Shown here in pieces: positions 15,373 through 23,351 of a stretch of 44,054 bases of DNA. The notes under the pieces were generated by a model. It did no database searches. It had not been told where the DNA came from and was given only the letters and a program-made list of their open reading frames with translations. The DNA lies in the IMG/VR virus record IMGVR_UViG_3300047444_000134, positions 1-44,054 of that record; one strand, 5' to 3'. Every line of letters starts with the position of its first letter. Within the stretch, counting starts at the first letter, position 1. The translations under genes were made by a program, and so were the position numbers. Source of the stretch: a virus.

Positions 15373-15668
15373 TATTCGCTCGGTCCAATCATGTTGAGGT
15401 AAGCCTTGATACCGGTCATTCCGCCGACCTGCCAACGGAACGGTGTGACGCTGATGTCGACTCTTTGGTTTTCGATGACCTTGATCTGGCGCTTTGCGTT
15501 CACGTGGACCTTGAGGAAGTAACGCCCATCGACACACGTGACGCTGTAGCCCTCAGCGTTGAGATCTTCGACTTGTTGTGGGGTGAGATAGACGCGAAAG
15601 GTTCGGTTCGTCCCGACGAACGCTTCGAGTCGCACGTTGAAAAGCATGACTTCAGAAGGAGCGTTCAT
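15372..15668 (-). CDS. Shorter paralogue of the OB-like protein, 98 aa
   Basis: The product keeps the framework of the next gene in shortened form: MLFNVRLEAFVG, RTFRVYLTPQQVEDLNAEGY, LKVHVNAKRQIKVI, VDISVTPFRWQVGGMTGIKA. It matches LTPEQWEELKADGW and VDLIIRPYDWEVSGKTGRKA of the 174-aa protein. It lacks the acidic tail. Tandem duplication followed by divergence is likely; it could modify or cap an oligomer of the longer protein. Confidence 0.6.
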   Translation of the reverse strand: MNAPSEVMLFNVRLEAFVGTNRTFRVYLTPQQVEDLNAEGYSVTCVDGRYFLKVHVNAKRQIKVIENQRVDISVTPFRWQVGGMTGIKAYLNMIGPSE

Positions 15669-15678
15669 GGCTCGCCTT

Positions 15679-15921
15679 TCAGAGAATGTGCGTCTCGGTC
15701 CCTACGACCATGCGGAACTCGTCAGCGTAGATGTCTCGGGTGATGACGAAGCGTCGGGGGTCGAAGTTGGTCGTTACCGTCCACGAGGTCATGTCGTCGT
15801 TCAGGAGGCAGTACGCTATCTGCCCACGCATGAGGTGGACGCCCATGAACTTCAGCACCTTCGTGATGCAGAAACTATTCATGAACTCGATGTCGACCTC
15901 GGACGTCTTGGTCTTCGCCAT
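15679..15921 (-). CDS. Hypothetical protein, 80 aa
   Basis: ATG at 15921 (MAKTKTSEVDIEFMNSFCIT). Mixed alpha/beta sequence: KVLKFMGVHLMRGQIAYCLL, then NDDMTSWTVTTNFDPRRFVI, ending YADEFRMVVGTETHIL. A longer frame upstream would overlap the DUF6275-like gene and shows no coding signal. No family recognised. Confidence 0.6.
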   Translation of the reverse strand: MAKTKTSEVDIEFMNSFCITKVLKFMGVHLMRGQIAYCLLNDDMTSWTVTTNFDPRRFVITRDIYADEFRMVVGTETHIL

Positions 15922-15929
15922 GATGACTC

Positions 15930-16208
15930 CTAGTGCACGATGCGGATGTTGTCGATCTTCTGGTAGGCGTCGAGGTACGTCTCGCTCTTGCCGGCGTTGT
16001 GCGTCACCTCGAAGTACATGCCGTCCGGCAAGGTGGTGCAGACGAGCGCCTTCCAACCGCCGAGGATGTAGCAGAACCACACCACGTACAGGTCGTACTG
16101 CGTCGCGCCGCCGGTCTCCAGCATGCGCTTCTGGACCCAGTCGTCGACGAGACTCTTCGCCTTCGCCGGGAAATCGGTCGGCTCGTTGTGGTCGCTGGCG
16201 AATGCCAT
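15930..16208 (-). CDS. DUF6275-like protein, 92 aa
   Basis: YDLYVVWFCYILGGWKALVC, TTLPDGMYFEVTHN and KSETYLDAYQKIDNIRI form the core seen in the DUF6275 family, found in many phages of Firmicutes and Actinobacteria near replication genes. The N-terminus is helical (KAKSLVDDWVQKRMLETG). Unknown function. The stop-start spacing and overlap with neighbours indicate one operon. Confidence 0.7.
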   Translation of the reverse strand: MAFASDHNEPTDFPAKAKSLVDDWVQKRMLETGGATQYDLYVVWFCYILGGWKALVCTTLPDGMYFEVTHNAGKSETYLDAYQKIDNIRIVH

Positions 16209-16408
16209 CAGATTCTCTCCCTGAACAGGATGCCGTAGTTCTGCATCTCATCGATTGCGTTGTTTGCCTGTACGTCGGTGAGGCCCGACTGAATCAAGGC
16301 GTTGTACGTCTTCACCAGAGTGCGGTCATCGTGATGTTCCCGCACTATCCTCATGGCCTCGATCTTCGCCAACAGGTCGGCCTTCGTCGGCTTGATGCCG
16401 CGACCCAA
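16208..16408 (-). CDS. Hypothetical protein, 66 aa
   Basis: MGRGIKPTKADLLAKIEAMR then REHHDDRTLVKTYNALIQSG, LTDVQANNAIDEMQNYGILF and RERI. Small helical protein; the C-terminal 40 residues resemble those of the 53-aa protein just upstream (AYDALSDLGWDDREVLDAIE, GVIFREL), so the two are probably paralogues with a winged-helix-like character. Function unknown. Confidence 0.6.
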   Translation of the reverse strand: MGRGIKPTKADLLAKIEAMRIVREHHDDRTLVKTYNALIQSGLTDVQANNAIDEMQNYGILFRERI

Positions 16409-16492
16409 TGCATGCTCCTTGCAATAGCCCGCCGGGGAGGCGCGTTTCCGGGCGATCCAGTCCCGCGCCGTCCTCCGAATTGTGGTTGTGCA

Positions 16493-16654
16493 CTATCTCG
16501 TCTTCAGCTCTCGGAATATGACGCCGGCGTCCATCATCGCCTCGATGGCGTCGAGAACTTCGCGGTCATCCCATCCGAGATCGGATAGGGCATCGTATGC
16601 CTTCTGGTAGCCGTCGCCCTCTGACTTATTGATGGGGATCGTCCCGAAACCCAT
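16493..16654 (-). CDS. Hypothetical protein, 53 aa, paralogue of the 66-aa neighbour
   Basis: ATG within CAAAATGGG. Product: MGFGTIPINKSEGDGYQKAY, then DALSDLGWDDREVLDAIEAM, MDAGVIFRELKTR. The pattern Y-AL--LG--D-----AI-EM---GI-FRE is shared with the gene at 16208-16408. Between the two genes, 16409-16492 holds no evident feature. Confidence 0.55.
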   Translation of the reverse strand: MGFGTIPINKSEGDGYQKAYDALSDLGWDDREVLDAIEAMMDAGVIFRELKTR

Positions 16655-16681
16655 TTTGGAATCTACTCCCCGCGCTTTTTT

Positions 16682-16873
16682 TCAGTTGCGCTTTTTCTTT
16701 GAACGCCACTCGATGACCCATTCTGGGTTGTGGTTCGGACACCACGCTTCGCCATTGCGCTGGAAGAACCAGCCTTCCTTGGCAGAACGAATGTCCTCGA
16801 AGTGGTTGCCGACGCGGGTCTCCCCGCACCCGTCGTGTCGGCACGTGTGCAGTGCTGTCAGGAAATGTCGCAT
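16682..16873 (-). CDS. Small putative zinc-binding protein, 63 aa
   Basis: CRHDGCGETR near the N-terminus gives a CxxxxC pair and AWCPNHNPEW gives a C-x2-H near the C-terminus, with a Trp/Phe-rich stretch (KEGWFFQRNGEAW) between. This looks like a small treble-clef or zinc-ribbon fold. A basic tail (WRSKKKRN) would suit nucleic acid binding. Inference only. The start overlaps the upstream stop by one base. Confidence 0.6.
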   Translation of the reverse strand: MRHFLTALHTCRHDGCGETRVGNHFEDIRSAKEGWFFQRNGEAWCPNHNPEWVIEWRSKKKRN

Positions 16874-17133
16874 CAGCCCCGCCCGACGATCGCGAACACG
16901 ATCTCCGGGTCCGACTTGACGGTGAGACCATTGACCTCGATGTTGCGGTGGCTGAGCTTGTAGGTGCCGACGAGCCCCTCGAAACGCTTCTGCGTCTCCT
17001 TGTCGAGCGAGAAGTTGGCCACCAACTGCGGCGGCTCGTCGTCCTTGACGATCTCGTACTCGACCTCTGCGGTACCGAGGATCTCGCGGACCCCGTTGGG
17101 TCTGTACAGGACGAGAGGCATCGTCTGCCCCAT
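16873..17133 (-). CDS. Hypothetical protein, 86 aa
   Basis: ATG preceded by AAGGAGGG that lies in the end of the 23-codon gene upstream. MGQTMPLVLYRPNGVREILG then TAEVEYEIVKDDEPPQLVAN and FEGLVGTYKLSHRNIEVNGL. Predicted mostly beta. It has loose similarity (LVxxxxG...GTAE) to the 64-aa protein two genes upstream. No known family. Confidence 0.6.
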   Translation of the reverse strand: MGQTMPLVLYRPNGVREILGTAEVEYEIVKDDEPPQLVANFSLDKETQKRFEGLVGTYKLSHRNIEVNGLTVKSDPEIVFAIVGRG

Positions 17134-17135
17134 GA

Positions 17136-17207
17136 TCAGCCCTCCTTGGGCTTCTGGTACTTGCCGCAGGTCTCGCAGCCCTGGTACTTACCGCAGTTAC
17201 AGTTCAC
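17136..17207 (-). CDS. 23-residue cysteine-rich microprotein
   Basis: GTG start overlapping the upstream stop (AAGTGA), 8 nt behind AAGGAG. The product is MNCNCGKYQG, CETCGKYQKPKEG: four cysteines in a CxC...CxxC arrangement with CGKYQ repeated twice, which could coordinate one zinc. The frame exactly fills the gap between neighbours and its end supplies the next ribosome site. It is short, so the call is tentative. Confidence 0.4.
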   Translation of the reverse strand: MNCNCGKYQGCETCGKYQKPKEG

Positions 17208-17398
17208 TTCACGAACTCCTTGATGGTGAAGGACCCCGGAGGACCCATGATCCTCTTGGCCAACTCGGGGTCGGTGACTCTGACGTGGCCCGTCATCCGC
17301 TCGCCGTCGTCCGTCACCACGATCTCTGCGGTACCGACGACAACCCGCTTGCCGTTCACGTGCTTGACAAGCGGGACGTACTTCAGACTCGATTTCAT
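17204..17398 (-). CDS. Hypothetical protein, 64 aa
   Basis: ATG overlapping the polymerase stop by 4 nt (ATGA), so expression is coupled to the polymerase. MKSSLKYVPLVKHVNGKRVV, VGTAEIVVTDDGERMTGHVR, VTDPELAKRIMGPPGSFTIK. Small beta-rich protein. The longer frame reading through the polymerase gene is a shadow. No family recognised; the position suggests an accessory to replication. Confidence 0.65.
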   Translation of the reverse strand: MKSSLKYVPLVKHVNGKRVVVGTAEIVVTDDGERMTGHVRVTDPELAKRIMGPPGSFTIKEFVK

Positions 17399-20300
17399 GC
17401 GATTAGCTCCGCGTAGCTGCCGAACTTCTCGATGGTTTCGATGGCGTCCTGGGCCAATGCCTCGTAGTAGCCCATGTCGATGATGTCCGTGATGGACCCA
17501 GTGTTCTCGAGGGACTGCGTGAGCTCCTCGAAAAGCATCCGGTCTAGCGGCGTGAGGTGGAAGAGCTTGAGCATCTCCGCCTCCAGCCAGTGGTAGTCCT
17601 TCGTGCCGCCGACGGCGTAGTTCTTGTCGTCCTTGACACGCACCAGCTTTCCGCCACCAGCGCTCTTGAGCACCGGGACGAACATGCCGACACGACCCAC
17701 GTGGTACATCCCCTTGTACGGCGTCGCAGGCGTGGCCTCCGCGTCGTTGAAGTCGATGTACATCGCGCCCTGAGTGACCTGCTTGGTCTCGCACAGGTCC
17801 CGGAACGTGATCGCCTCGCCGCTGAACAGCGCCTTGTAGACGACCGGATGCTGGAACTGCTTGCCGACCGCGTCCCAGTGTCCTTCCTCGTCCTGAGCGA
17901 TGTAGACGGCATCGTTCACGAGGCAGAACTTCCGATACGTCTTCTCGTGCTCGAAGGTGTAACCGTACCTCTCGCCGAAATTCATGACCGCGGCGATGTC
18001 CTCTTCGGTGGCGTTCGCGATCTTGATCGAGTCGGTCTTGATGTGAACCACCCTGCAGCCGAGTGACTGCATGTAGTTCTTGAGGTCGATCATGAACAAC
18101 GCGCCCCGCTTGGCAACAATGTTGTCCTTGTTTCGCGGGTCCCTGAACGGGTTGTCGAACGACGCTGACGTGAGGCCGTACACGATGTTGATCACGATCT
18201 TCAGCGCGTAGGCCAGTTCCTTGGCCCCGTCCTCGGTGACGTCCACTCCGATGAGCTTCTTGGCTTCCTCGTAGTCGCCATGCTTGATCGCCAAGCGGGC
18301 GTCCATCAGTTGCTTGAAGCGTGGCGTGTAGATACCGAACGCCTCCAGGTTGACCAGAGACGTAGGGTGCATCGACGCGACGTCCAGAACGGCGACATCC
18401 TCGTAGATGCCAGGCTCGGCATAGACGTAGCCTCCCTCGCTCGGGTCCTCCCCGCGGTAGCTGCTCTTCTGCAGCTTGTTGTACGGGTCGAACGTGTAGC
18501 CAGGGAACTCCTCCGACAGGTCCGTGTAGATGAACTTGGACTGCGGATTGCGGTCGTCTCCGAAGATGATCTTCGCGGTGTGCTTGGCGGTCGTGTCGTT
18601 GACCTGAAGGCCGCTGAGGCTCGCCAGGATCTGACGGGCCACGAAGTCCTGCTTGCGGTCATCGAACACGGCCTCAGTGCCCAGGACGTCGTTCTTGCAG
18701 TACTCGACGACGAGCGGCCACATCTCCGGAGGCACCGGCTGGTCCCACGGAATCTCCATCTCCATGTGGTGGAGACCAAGCTGGATCATGAACTTCTTCA
18801 GGCCCTGCTTGATCGAGCTGAAGTCGTAGATGTCCGCGTAGGACAGGTTGTACGCCTCGCCGAACATCGCGTTACGGTTGCCGCTGATGATGGCCTGCGA
18901 GAGGTTGTACAGCTCCTCGTTGGTGAACCCCATCATGGCGGCCCAGAGGATGTGGTTGTCGTACCGACGGTTGTTGAAGCCGACCAGCTTGAACTGGAAC
19001 AGCGCCTCGACATCCGCGGCCGACGGGTTGATCATGACGACAACGTCGTCGGTTCCCCGGAACTTCCAGCAGATGACGAAGAGGTTGCGGTAGACCTCGA
19101 CGTCGAAGATGACGATGCGGTCTTCCTTGGGCTTGAAGGTTGCCGGCACCGTCGCCTCGGCCTCAGCCGCCCACTTCATCTGAGCGACGACCTTGAGGCA
19201 GTAGCCGGCGTTGTTGGTGCTGTTGTTGGCGAAGGCGATGATGCGCGGACGCATGTCCGTCACGTCGTACGCCAGGCCCTGCTCGTAGGCGTCGTCCAGG
19301 ATCTTCTTGATGAAGTCGATGGACGGCTTGGTGCCCGGGTTGATCTCCTTGCGGAGGTTGCGACCGATCAACTCCCGCAGGCCACGCTCACTCTGCAGGG
19401 TATCCGCAGTGTGCATCTTCTTCTCCTTGAATGGCAGCCCGCTGTTGATGGATGCAATGGGTACGGCATTGCACTTGGTCAAACGGCGACGCAAGCCGGC
19501 GTTACCGAGGAGCGTCTTGATCTCGATCCCCTCGGAATATTCCGCAGCGATTTCCTTGACGTCGAGATCAGTGGTGTAGTGCAAGTGCACGCCGTTACCA
19601 CCCTGGCTCAATTCGGCGTACGTTGGCGGCCACTTACTGGCGGCCTTCATGTTGAGCTCGAGGTTCTTCTCGCCATCGGCTCCGCGAATATCGAAGTCGA
19701 TGACAATCAAGTTCTCTGGTACTTGGACGTAGTGCAGCTGGTTCGTGTCCAGATCCCGGAGTGCGAGATGGTTGTCTTCCCACTTCTTCTTCGGGAAGCC
19801 CTTCGAGTTCGCTTCCTGCGCCGGCATCCCCGCGAGCAGCTCGTCCAGCAAAGACTCAGTCTTGTCGAGGACCAGCGTCGCTGCCTTCTTCGGCTTGACC
19901 GGTGTACGGAACGGCTGAAGAGTGAACCCGCTGTAGTAGCTGCGGACCCAAGCGCCCTCGACCATCTTGCGATCGTGGAACTCCGCGAAGTAGTCCTTCA
20001 ACGCTTCACGGAACTTGATCATGGTGAGCTTCCAGTCGATCGCTGCCTCGACCTGGTAAGCCTTGTACAGCTCCCAGGCCTGCTTCAGCGTCGTGGAGTC
20101 CTGCGCCTTGAACAAGTCGAAATATTCCATCACGAAGTTGTAGAACACGTCCGTGTTGTTCATCATCGACTCAGGCCGGTACTCGTTGTACGCGTTCTTA
20201 CCCATGCCCTTGTAGACCTCAAGGCAGTGCTGGGCAATCGCGCCGAGCTCGAAGTTGATCCGCTCCATGAGCGCGTAGTAGTGGTCAGGCTCCAACTTGT

Positions 20301-21195
20301 TCCCGGTGGGGACCACGTCGATGAGCCGTCGGATGAGACCCGACTTTGCGTCCGTGATCTTGACGGGTTTGTTGGTCCCCATGAACACCATCGCGTTCAC
20401 GGACATCTCGTACTGCGGCTTGTACTTCTCGTTCACGAACATCGGCTCGTGTGAGATGACCGAGTTGAGCTTGCTATTGTCCTCGATCTTGGACAGGTCG
20501 CCGTCGTGCTGGATTGCCACCAGTGGATTCGACTTGAACGCCTCGGTCGAGAACGAGTTGTTGCTCCCGACCAAAGCCTTCGCCTCAAACATCGCGACGT
20601 AGCCCTCGAAGAGCCTCTGCACGATCTTGAGGATGGTCGACTTGCCCGTGCCGCCGGGACCGTAGAAGACCAAGAACTTCTCGATCTTCTGGGAGGCCCC
20701 AGCGACAATAGATCCGATCGCCCACTCGATCTTCGCCCGCTCTTCCTCGCTGTAGAGGACCGAGAGAAGTTCGTCCCACGCGCTGTGATCGCCAGGTCCG
20801 AGGGAGTACGGAAGCCGGCGGCTCACGTAATCCTTCTTCTTGACTTCGGTGTTCGCGAACGTCAGCTTGCTATCCAGTTGGACAGCGTTGTCGCTGGCGT
20901 TCTTGAGATAGCGCTTGTACTGGTTCCAGATGTTGGTGCCGTTCGAGCGGAGGAGCTTCACCGTGCACGCGACGCCCTTGCTCTTCAGGTCTTCGGCAAA
21001 CGCCAGAACTGCCGAGTCGACCATCCGTTGGACGTCGTACTCCTTGGTCGACCACATCCCTTCGTCCTCGTCCCAGATCGCATAGAACGACTGGCCGCGG
21101 ACCATCAGGTCTTTGGAGTGACCAACGATGAAGTCGGGATATACCTCGGTGACCCCACCCCGACCTTCTTTCGTGCATACTGTGAAGAAGTCCAT
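17395..21195 (-). CDS. Fusion of SF3 helicase, AEP-primase-like region and family B DNA polymerase
   Basis: 1266 aa, ATG behind GGGGAGGG. Region 1 (about 1-430): D5/P4-like SF3 helicase with Walker A GPGGTGKST (179-187), a Walker B-like IQHDGDL (228-234) and sensor FMGTNKP (271-277). Region 2 (about 450-600): archaeo-eukaryotic primase-like, with VIDFDIRG (498-505) as the DxD motif and GGNGVHLHY (532-540) as the sxH-type motif. Region 3 (about 690-1266): family B polymerase with exonuclease motifs IFDVE (696-700), VGFNNRRYDN (738-747), YCKND (832-836) and polymerase motifs LDVASMHP (937-944), KIVINIVYGL (999-1008), HIKTDSIKI (1051-1059). In motif C the first Asp of DTD is Lys. A replisome in one chain with the helicase ahead of the primase is unusual. 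Catalytic roles follow from the motifs; primase activity is the least certain. Confidence 0.85.
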   Translation of the reverse strand: MDFFTVCTKEGRGGVTEVYPDFIVGHSKDLMVRGQSFYAIWDEDEGMWSTKEYDVQRMVDSAVLAFAEDLKSKGVACTVKLLRSNGTNIWNQYKRYLKNASDNAVQLDSKLTFANTEVKKKDYVSRRLPYSLGPGDHSAWDELLSVLYSEEERAKIEWAIGSIVAGASQKIEKFLVFYGPGGTGKSTILKIVQRLFEGYVAMFEAKALVGSNNSFSTEAFKSNPLVAIQHDGDLSKIEDNSKLNSVISHEPMFVNEKYKPQYEMSVNAMVFMGTNKPVKITDAKSGLIRRLIDVVPTGNKLEPDHYYALMERINFELGAIAQHCLEVYKGMGKNAYNEYRPESMMNNTDVFYNFVMEYFDLFKAQDSTTLKQAWELYKAYQVEAAIDWKLTMIKFREALKDYFAEFHDRKMVEGAWVRSYYSGFTLQPFRTPVKPKKAATLVLDKTESLLDELLAGMPAQEANSKGFPKKKWEDNHLALRDLDTNQLHYVQVPENLIVIDFDIRGADGEKNLELNMKAASKWPPTYAELSQGGNGVHLHYTTDLDVKEIAAEYSEGIEIKTLLGNAGLRRRLTKCNAVPIASINSGLPFKEKKMHTADTLQSERGLRELIGRNLRKEINPGTKPSIDFIKKILDDAYEQGLAYDVTDMRPRIIAFANNSTNNAGYCLKVVAQMKWAAEAEATVPATFKPKEDRIVIFDVEVYRNLFVICWKFRGTDDVVVMINPSAADVEALFQFKLVGFNNRRYDNHILWAAMMGFTNEELYNLSQAIISGNRNAMFGEAYNLSYADIYDFSSIKQGLKKFMIQLGLHHMEMEIPWDQPVPPEMWPLVVEYCKNDVLGTEAVFDDRKQDFVARQILASLSGLQVNDTTAKHTAKIIFGDDRNPQSKFIYTDLSEEFPGYTFDPYNKLQKSSYRGEDPSEGGYVYAEPGIYEDVAVLDVASMHPTSLVNLEAFGIYTPRFKQLMDARLAIKHGDYEEAKKLIGVDVTEDGAKELAYALKIVINIVYGLTSASFDNPFRDPRNKDNIVAKRGALFMIDLKNYMQSLGCRVVHIKTDSIKIANATEEDIAAVMNFGERYGYTFEHEKTYRKFCLVNDAVYIAQDEEGHWDAVGKQFQHPVVYKALFSGEAITFRDLCETKQVTQGAMYIDFNDAEATPATPYKGMYHVGRVGMFVPVLKSAGGGKLVRVKDDKNYAVGGTKDYHWLEAEMLKLFHLTPLDRMLFEELTQSLENTGSITDIIDMGYYEALAQDAIETIEKFGSYAELIA

Positions 21196-21212
21196 CTACC
21201 CTCCCCTCGTTA

Positions 21213-21749
21213 CTAGTAGTCGTTTTCGATCACGTAGTAGCCCAGTTGGTACCAGAGCTCAACGCGTCGTTGATCATTCGGTGGATTGCGCAGTGGGAAG
21301 AAGCCTCCGCTTCCGTCGGGTTCGTAGAGTCTGTGGATGACTCGCTCCACGATTTCCTCGACCTCGGCGTGCGGGAAGATCTTCCAAGCGTCGCTGTACT
21401 CATGGAGCCCGATGTTTTCCATGAGGTGCCAGAACCAGTAGTGGGGCTCACCGCTGTCCGCCTCGAAAGCGAATTTGCGGGAAAGCCCCACCATAAGCTC
21501 CAAGAAGGAGCACCCCAGTTCCACCCAGCTGCGGTCGATGTCGTGCTCGCCAGTCTCCCGGACGAACTCCAACCGCAGATCCCGCCCATCCTCCAGTCGG
21601 TTGTCGTCGTGGTCCACAAGCCAGACGAACTCGGTCGTGTAGAGCTGCTTGAGCAGCTTCCAGAAGGTGATGGATGGATCCTGGGCGTTCACGTCAGCGA
21701 CTTGACTGTAGAGCCATTCCAAATATGACTCGTCAAGTGGCGGGTTCAC
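21213..21749 (-). CDS. Conserved phage protein of unknown function, 178 aa
   Basis: GTG start overlapping the upstream stop by 4 nt. Conserved blocks: FWKLLKQLYTTEFVWLVDHD, DNRLEDGRDLRLEFV, LGCSFLELMVGLSRKFAFEA, YWFWHLMENIGL, FFPLRNPPNDQRRVELWYQL. I recall this as a widespread family in siphoviruses of Gram-positive hosts, without known function. Mostly helical, soluble. It stands between the membrane-protein cluster and the polymerase. Confidence 0.75.
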   Translation of the reverse strand: MNPPLDESYLEWLYSQVADVNAQDPSITFWKLLKQLYTTEFVWLVDHDDNRLEDGRDLRLEFVRETGEHDIDRSWVELGCSFLELMVGLSRKFAFEADSGEPHYWFWHLMENIGLHEYSDAWKIFPHAEVEEIVERVIHRLYEPDGSGGFFPLRNPPNDQRRVELWYQLGYYVIENDY

Positions 21750-22387
21750 AACCCAAGAACCTCCTCGGAGTACTTGCCCTCGGACAGAGCGATCTCGCAG
21801 TCGGACGTCGCCTGGTGACTACGGATGTACACAACGCACGGGTCACCGGACTTGTTTCCGTCGAACACGAGGTTGGCCGTACCCTCGCCGATGAGGCCGA
21901 TACGGACCTTGCCCTCGATGGCCTTGTCGCCGGGCTCTGCGGCCAGCGTGTCGTCTCCACGGTAGTACGTGAACGTCAGAGCCGTGTGGTCCTTGAGCCC
22001 CTCGAAGAAGTCCTCGTCCGTGATGATGTACGGCGTGGACGTGTCGTCGGGAACCGGCGTCGGGTTGGTCGCCTTCGGCCTCTCACGGACGATCGTCGGG
22101 ATCTTCGGTGCCGGCACGGGTTCCATCTTGGAGATCAGCTTGCCCGTCTGATAGGGAGCCAGGAGACGATCCACGGTGGACTGTTCTTCCTTGACGACCT
22201 CACTGACGGCGTTGAGGTTGATCTGCTCACGTTCGGCAGCGATCTTCTCGGCCATTCGGTCCCGGTAGAACTCCTTGGCCTCGTCGAGGTCCTCGCGGTA
22301 CTTCTTCTCGAGCCTGAGCTCAAGCGCCTGCTTGCAAACGAAGAACCCAGCGGCGAAGCCGACAACGCCGGCGAGGACCACCTTCAC
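21746..22387 (-). CDS. Membrane-anchored conserved phage protein, 213 aa
   Basis: GTG start overlapping the DUF6353-like stop (GTGA). Residues 2-18 form an N-terminal membrane anchor (VVLAGVVGFAAGFFVC), 25-60 a coiled coil, then a Pro-rich linker and a C-terminal domain beginning PYIITDEDFFEGLKD with TFTYYRGDDTLAAE, GDPCVVYIRS and CEIALSEGKYSEEVLGL. This C-terminal pattern occurs in phage proteins usually encoded beside DUF6353 genes. Function unknown; coupled expression suggests a complex with the DUF6353 protein. Confidence 0.72.
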   Translation of the reverse strand: MKVVLAGVVGFAAGFFVCKQALELRLEKKYREDLDEAKEFYRDRMAEKIAAEREQINLNAVSEVVKEEQSTVDRLLAPYQTGKLISKMEPVPAPKIPTIVRERPKATNPTPVPDDTSTPYIITDEDFFEGLKDHTALTFTYYRGDDTLAAEPGDKAIEGKVRIGLIGEGTANLVFDGNKSGDPCVVYIRSHQATSDCEIALSEGKYSEEVLGL

Positions 22388-23310
22388 TTCTTCTCCCCGA
22401 TCAGCTGGAAGATCGGCCCGTCGACGTTGAAGTCGAGCAGGATGACATCACCGATCTCGCCGTTGATCTCGTTGACGAAGCCGCGGGCGTCGGAGTCGTA
22501 CTTGTTGAAGATGCCGAGGTCGATGTGACCGTCACCGTTGCCGTTACGGACCCAGCCGACGAACTGGCCGGCCTCGGTGCGCGGGATGCCCAGCTGGTCG
22601 TAGACCTCGTTCAGGAAGACGTGACCGCGGGAGATCAGCATGTCGTTCATGAAGTTCTGGCGCATCTGCAGGAACATGCGGTTCGCGGCGGTGCTGTCCT
22701 GCCAGTAGGGCGACTGGTCGTCGAACCACTTGGCGTAGCCGGACGGCTGCTTCATGCGGTCGACCACCTTGACGGTCTTGACCGCGACGCCTTCGTCGGT
22801 GTCGACGGCCACCTCCTTCTCGACCACGCCGTAGCGGAACTCCGTGTCCTTGTCCGAGCCGAGCTCCTCACGGACGCGCTCGCGGTACTCGTTGAAGGAC
22901 TGCTGGATCGCGCCGTAGGCAGCAGTGGCAGCGATGGTGCGGCGGTTCAGGATGCTGTAGGAACCGGTGATGGCGACCACAGTCAGGAGGCCCACGCCGA
23001 CAGCCGGCGCGTAGATCTTGGCGATGTCGATGGCGAGCTTGATCCGAGTGGTGAGGCCGTCCTTCTGGGCGTCCTCCTCCGAGTAATTGTCGCTGTGCTC
23101 GGCCTGGGCGTGAGCGATCTTGGCCTTGCGCTCCTCCGCCTCCTTGATGACCTCGTCGACCTTCAGGGTCGCCTTGCAGGACAGGTAGATGGTGGCACCC
23201 ATGCCGACGAAGCCGGCTCCGAGCAGGAGGACGGGGCTGTGCTTCTGGACGGTCAGGACCTGTCGGCCCACCCCGCTGGTGACGAGGTTCTTGATGGCCA
23301 CGAGGCTCAT
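22384..23310 (-). CDS. DUF6353-like membrane protein A, 308 aa
   Basis: ATG behind CAAGGAG. Two transmembrane segments: about 25-47 (SPVLLLGAGFVGMGATIYLS) and 95-120 (IYAPAVGVGLLTVVAITGSY). Between them lies a charged helical loop (ATLKVDEVIKEAEERKAKIA); after them the diagnostic RTIAATAAYGAIQQSFNEYR. The soluble C-terminal half includes FDDQSPYWQDSTAANRMFLQ and FLNEVYDQLGIPRTEAGQFV. This layout matches DUF6353, a family in phages of Gram-positive gut bacteria and actinobacteria with no known function. A second, shorter paralogue lies at 25922-26692. Confidence 0.78.
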   Translation of the reverse strand: MSLVAIKNLVTSGVGRQVLTVQKHSPVLLLGAGFVGMGATIYLSCKATLKVDEVIKEAEERKAKIAHAQAEHSDNYSEEDAQKDGLTTRIKLAIDIAKIYAPAVGVGLLTVVAITGSYSILNRRTIAATAAYGAIQQSFNEYRERVREELGSDKDTEFRYGVVEKEVAVDTDEGVAVKTVKVVDRMKQPSGYAKWFDDQSPYWQDSTAANRMFLQMRQNFMNDMLISRGHVFLNEVYDQLGIPRTEAGQFVGWVRNGNGDGHIDLGIFNKYDSDARGFVNEINGEIGDVILLDFNVDGPIFQLIGEKK

Positions 23311-23351
23311 CGGTTCTCCTTGGAAGATATGGCTTGTGGGGTCCGCTTTGG

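Noticed and set aside
15679-16251. 190-codon version of the 80-aa protein
   Set aside because: The upstream part overlaps the DUF6275-like gene in another frame and is Arg-rich shadow sequence; MAKTKTSEVD at 15921 is the sensible start.
17204-17794. 196-codon reading of the gene after the polymerase
   Set aside because: Its first 130 codons lie out of frame inside the polymerase and are Arg/Gly/His-rich. The ATG at 17398 overlapping the polymerase stop is the natural start.
18280-20454. 724-codon plus-strand open frame opposite the polymerase
   Set aside because: The minus-strand frame carries helicase, primase and polymerase motifs; the plus-strand product is Val/Leu/Arg/Asp-rich without any motif, so it is a shadow.
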